Source: Lautropia sp. SCN 70-15
GTDB taxonomy: Bacteria > Pseudomonadota > Gammaproteobacteria > Burkholderiales > Burkholderiaceae_E
Length of the DNA stretch: 7,217 bases
Reading direction: 5' to 3'
Assembly: GCA_001724315.1 (NCBI GenBank)
Contig: MEEC01000133.1
Location: 1 to 7,217 of the forward strand
Positions 5,277 through 7,217 of the stretch are shown here, piece by piece. The notes beneath the pieces were generated by a model. It did no database searches, had not been told where the DNA came from, and saw only the letters and a program-made list of their open reading frames with translations. Both the position numbers and the translations under genes were made by a program. How positions within the stretch are numbered: the stretch's first letter is position 1; each line of letters begins with the position of its first letter.

Positions 5277-6604
5277 CGCGAGCGCATCAGCGCCTCGATC
5301 TCGCCGGCGGCCTTGGGCACGTCGCCGGTGATGATCTCGCAGCCGCTCTCGGTGACCACCGCGTCATCCTCGATCCGGATGCCGATGTCGTGGAAGGCCT
5401 GGGGAACGTCGTCGGCGGCGCGCACGTAGATGCCCGGCTCGACGGTGAGCACCATGCCGGGCCGCAGGATCCGCCACGGGCGGCCGCCCTCGCCGGCGGG
5501 CTCGCCCGGCTCGCGGTAGTCGCCGCAGTCGTGCACGTCCATGCCCAGCCAGTGGCCGGTGCGGTGCATGTAGAAGCGCCGGTAGGCGCCCGACTCGATG
5601 GCCGCATCGACGCTGCCCTGGACCAGGCCGCAGTCGATCATGCCCTGCGCGAGCACGCGCACCGCCGCATCGTGCGGATCGGTGAAGCGCGCCCCGGGAC
5701 GCGTGGCGTCGATCGCGGCGTGCTGCGATGCCAGCACGATGTCGTAGAGCGTGCGCTGCGGGCCGCCGAAGCGGCCGTTGACCGGGAAGGTGCGGGTGAT
5801 GTCGGAAGCGTAGCCGTCGAGCTCGCAGCCGGCGTCGATCAGCAGCAGGTCGCCGTCGGCCATCACCGCGTCGTTCGACACGTAGTGCAGCACGCAGGCA
5901 TTGCGCCCGGCGGCCACGATGGAGCCGTAGGCGGGGTACTGCGAGCCGGCCGCGCGGAAGGCGTGCAGCAGCTCCGCCTCGATCTCGTACTCGCGGCGCC
6001 CGGGGCGCGCGGCGCGCATGGCGCGCACGTGCGCGGCGGCCGAAATCTTCGCGGCGCGGCGCATGATGTCGAGCTCGTGCGCGTCCTTCACCAGGCGCAT
6101 CTCGTCGAGCACGTGCAGCACGTCGAAGGCGCGGGCCGGCGCGGTCACGCCGGCGCGCGCCTGGGCGCGCACCGCGTCGAGCCAGCCGCGCAGCCGCGCG
6201 TCCAGCGCGGCGTCGCTGCCCATGGCGTGCCAGACCGCCGGCTGGTCGGCGAGCAGCTTCGGCAGTTCCTCGTCGAGCTTGTCGATGGTGAAGCTGCGCT
6301 CGAAGCCGAAGCGCTCGCGCGCGAGCTCGGGGCCGTGGCGCCAGCCGTCCCAGATCTCGCGCTCCTCGTTCTTCTCGCGGCAGAAGAGGATGGATTCCTG
6401 GGAATCGGCGCCCGCCACCACGACCACGACCGCTTCGGGCTCGGGAAACCCGGTGAGCCAGTAGAAGTGGCTGTCCCAGCGATACGGATAGTGCGCATCG
6501 CGGTTGCGCGCCTTCTCGGGCGCGGTGAAGACGATCGCGACTCCGCCGCCCTGGGCCCGCATCGTGGCGGCCAGGCGGGAACGTCGGGAAGCGTGAACCT
6601 GCAT
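5273..6604 (-). CDS. pepP: Xaa-Pro aminopeptidase (aminopeptidase P)
   Basis: PepP is a cytosolic dimanganese peptidase that removes the N-terminal residue from peptides with proline in second position. The 443-residue protein has the N-terminal creatinase-like domain (about 1-175, with NRDAHYPYRWDSHFYWLTGFPEPEA) and the C-terminal pita-bread fold. The metal ligands are D257 (LLIDAGCE), D268 (YASDITRT), H351 (GHWLGMDVHD), E389 (TVEPGIY) and E412 (RIEDDAVVT), with H347 and H358 nearby. The spacing of the first three and last two ligands equals that of E. coli PepP. Only the stretch between H358 and E389 is longer, by nine residues. The start is the ATG at 6602-6604, which gives the family N-terminus and has AGGAG six bases upstream. 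It lies 14 nt after the upstream nucleotidyltransferase gene and overlaps ubiH by 4 nt. Confidence 0.96.
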   Translation of the reverse strand: MQVHASRRSRLAATMRAQGGGVAIVFTAPEKARNRDAHYPYRWDSHFYWLTGFPEPEAVVVVVAGADSQESILFCREKNEEREIWDGWRHGPELARERFGFERSFTIDKLDEELPKLLADQPAVWHAMGSDAALDARLRGWLDAVRAQARAGVTAPARAFDVLHVLDEMRLVKDAHELDIMRRAAKISAAAHVRAMRAARPGRREYEIEAELLHAFRAAGSQYPAYGSIVAAGRNACVLHYVSNDAVMADGDLLLIDAGCELDGYASDITRTFPVNGRFGGPQRTLYDIVLASQHAAIDATRPGARFTDPHDAAVRVLAQGMIDCGLVQGSVDAAIESGAYRRFYMHRTGHWLGMDVHDCGDYREPGEPAGEGGRPWRILRPGMVLTVEPGIYVRAADDVPQAFHDIGIRIEDDAVVTESGCEIITGDVPKAAGEIEALMRSR

Positions 6605-6610
6605 GCGTAA

Positions 6611-6615
6611 CTCCT
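6611..6615 (-). promoter_or_regulatory. Ribosome binding site of pepP
   Basis: AGGAG on the minus strand lies six bases before the ATG at 6604 and just after the upstream stop codon. It is the clearest Shine-Dalgarno in the window and rejects the longer in-frame reading up to 6901. Confidence 0.85.
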
Positions 6616-6618
6616 GCG

Positions 6619-7217
6619 TCAGCGACGCAATTGTGCATCGACGGCGGCGAGCCGCTCGGGGGTGCCCACGTCGATCCAGCGGCCGTCGTGCAGCTCGGCG
6701 CCCACGCGCCCGCGCGCAGCGGCCTCGCGCAGCAGCGGCGCCAGCCGGGCCGGCGCGTCGGGGTCGAGCCCCGCGAACAGCTCGGGCCGGTAGACGCCGA
6801 TGCCGGAAAAGGTGAGGCTGCGCCGTCCCGCGTCGAGCAGGCCGTCGGCCAGCGCGAAATCGCCGTCGGGATGATGCGGCGGGTTCGGCACCAGCACGCA
6901 CCAGGCGAGCAGCCGCGCGGCCTGCATCTGCGCGGCGATCGTCAGCGCACGCGCCAGAGGGAAGTCGCAGAAGACGTCGCCGTTGATCACCAGGAAGGGT
7001 TCGCTGCCGAGCAGTGGCAGCGCGTGCGCGATGCCGCCGGCGGTCTCGAGCGCGGGGTTCTCGGGCGACCAGGCAATCCGCAGGCCCCAGCGCGCGCCGT
7101 CGCCCAGCGCCCGCTCGAGCACGGCGCCCAGGTGCGCGTGGTTGATCACCACCTCGCGAAAGCCCGCTGCCGCCAGCGCCTCGAGATGCCAGGCGATCAG
7201 CGGCTTGCCGCCTGCCT
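6619..7217 (-). CDS. murU: MurU-like N-acetylmuramate 1-phosphate uridylyltransferase (partial, N-terminus off the right edge)
   Basis: This is a small sugar-1-phosphate nucleotidyltransferase with a GT-A/Rossmann-like fold. MurU makes UDP-MurNAc from MurNAc-1-phosphate and UTP in the peptidoglycan recycling pathway that bypasses de novo synthesis. The visible 198 residues begin within GGKPLIAWHLEALAAAGF, then EVVINHAHLG, SPENPALETAGGI, the metal-binding FLVINGDVFCDFP, the substrate-side FSGIGVYRPELF and a C-terminal DGRWIDVGTPERLAAV. The missing N-terminus, about 25-35 residues, should hold the LAAGxGxRxxPLT nucleotide loop. The length and motifs fit MurU better than the longer GalU, RfbA or GlmU enzymes. 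Related mannose-1-phosphate guanylyltransferase-like annotations are possible, because substrate is hard to tell from sequence. If correct, the kinase gene amgK is expected just upstream, outside the window. It lies 14 nt before pepP and is probably cotranscribed. Confidence 0.85.
   Translation of the reverse strand, partial: AGGKPLIAWHLEALAAAGFREVVINHAHLGAVLERALGDGARWGLRIAWSPENPALETAGGIAHALPLLGSEPFLVINGDVFCDFPLARALTIAAQMQAARLLAWCVLVPNPPHHPDGDFALADGLLDAGRRSLTFSGIGVYRPELFAGLDPDAPARLAPLLREAAARGRVGAELHDGRWIDVGTPERLAAVDAQLRR

Noticed and set aside
5390..6610. 406-codon plus-strand open frame opposite pepP
   Set aside because: It is an antisense shadow of pepP with biased composition and no family match that I can see.
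6605..6901. Extended pepP start
   Set aside because: The extra residues overlap the murU-like gene in another frame and look like shadow sequence. The ATG at 6604 has a strong AGGAG.
1..7217. Mobile element, CRISPR array, tRNA, riboswitch or defence system
   Set aside because: No terminal repeats, transposase motifs, regularly spaced repeats or tRNA-like sequences were seen. The gene content is housekeeping throughout.

Overview
The window is an ordinary core-genome stretch of a high-GC bacterium. It is most likely a betaproteobacterium of the order Burkholderiales, judging from gene order (dusB-fis-purH-ruvC-ruvA), a short 78-residue Fis, strong GC bias at third codon positions and the similarity of the proteins to that group. 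All genes supported here lie on the minus strand. I see no RNA genes, mobile elements, CRISPR arrays or phage genes.

Read in the direction of transcription (right to left) there are two blocks. The first block is a murU-like nucleotidyltransferase (cut by the right edge), pepP (aminopeptidase P) and a ubiH-family FAD hydroxylase. They are packed tightly: 14 nt separates the first two, and an ATGA start/stop overlap joins the last two. A 213-bp spacer (3999-4211) follows. It holds a probable promoter with a TAGAAT -10 box, a 9-bp inverted repeat and a good match to the Fis binding consensus.

The second block is dusB (tRNA-dihydrouridine synthase), fis (nucleoid protein), purH (last two steps of IMP synthesis), ruvC (Holliday junction resolvase) and ruvA (junction-binding subunit, cut by the left edge). 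dusB/fis overlap by ATGA, and the purH stop overlaps a TTG start of ruvC. ruvB probably continues beyond position 1. The block joins tRNA modification, growth-phase control, purine supply and recombination repair on what looks like one growth-linked transcript.

I found no new biological system. The points most worth a second look are: the dusB-fis control region, which looks autoregulated by Fis and has a C-rich discriminator; the UbiH homologue, which is shortened in its FAD-binding half exactly where a G-rich polypurine tract interrupts the gene; a Gln/Thr/Ser repeat tail at the N-terminus of PurH; a C-terminal extension of DusB; and a GC palindrome between ruvC and ruvA.
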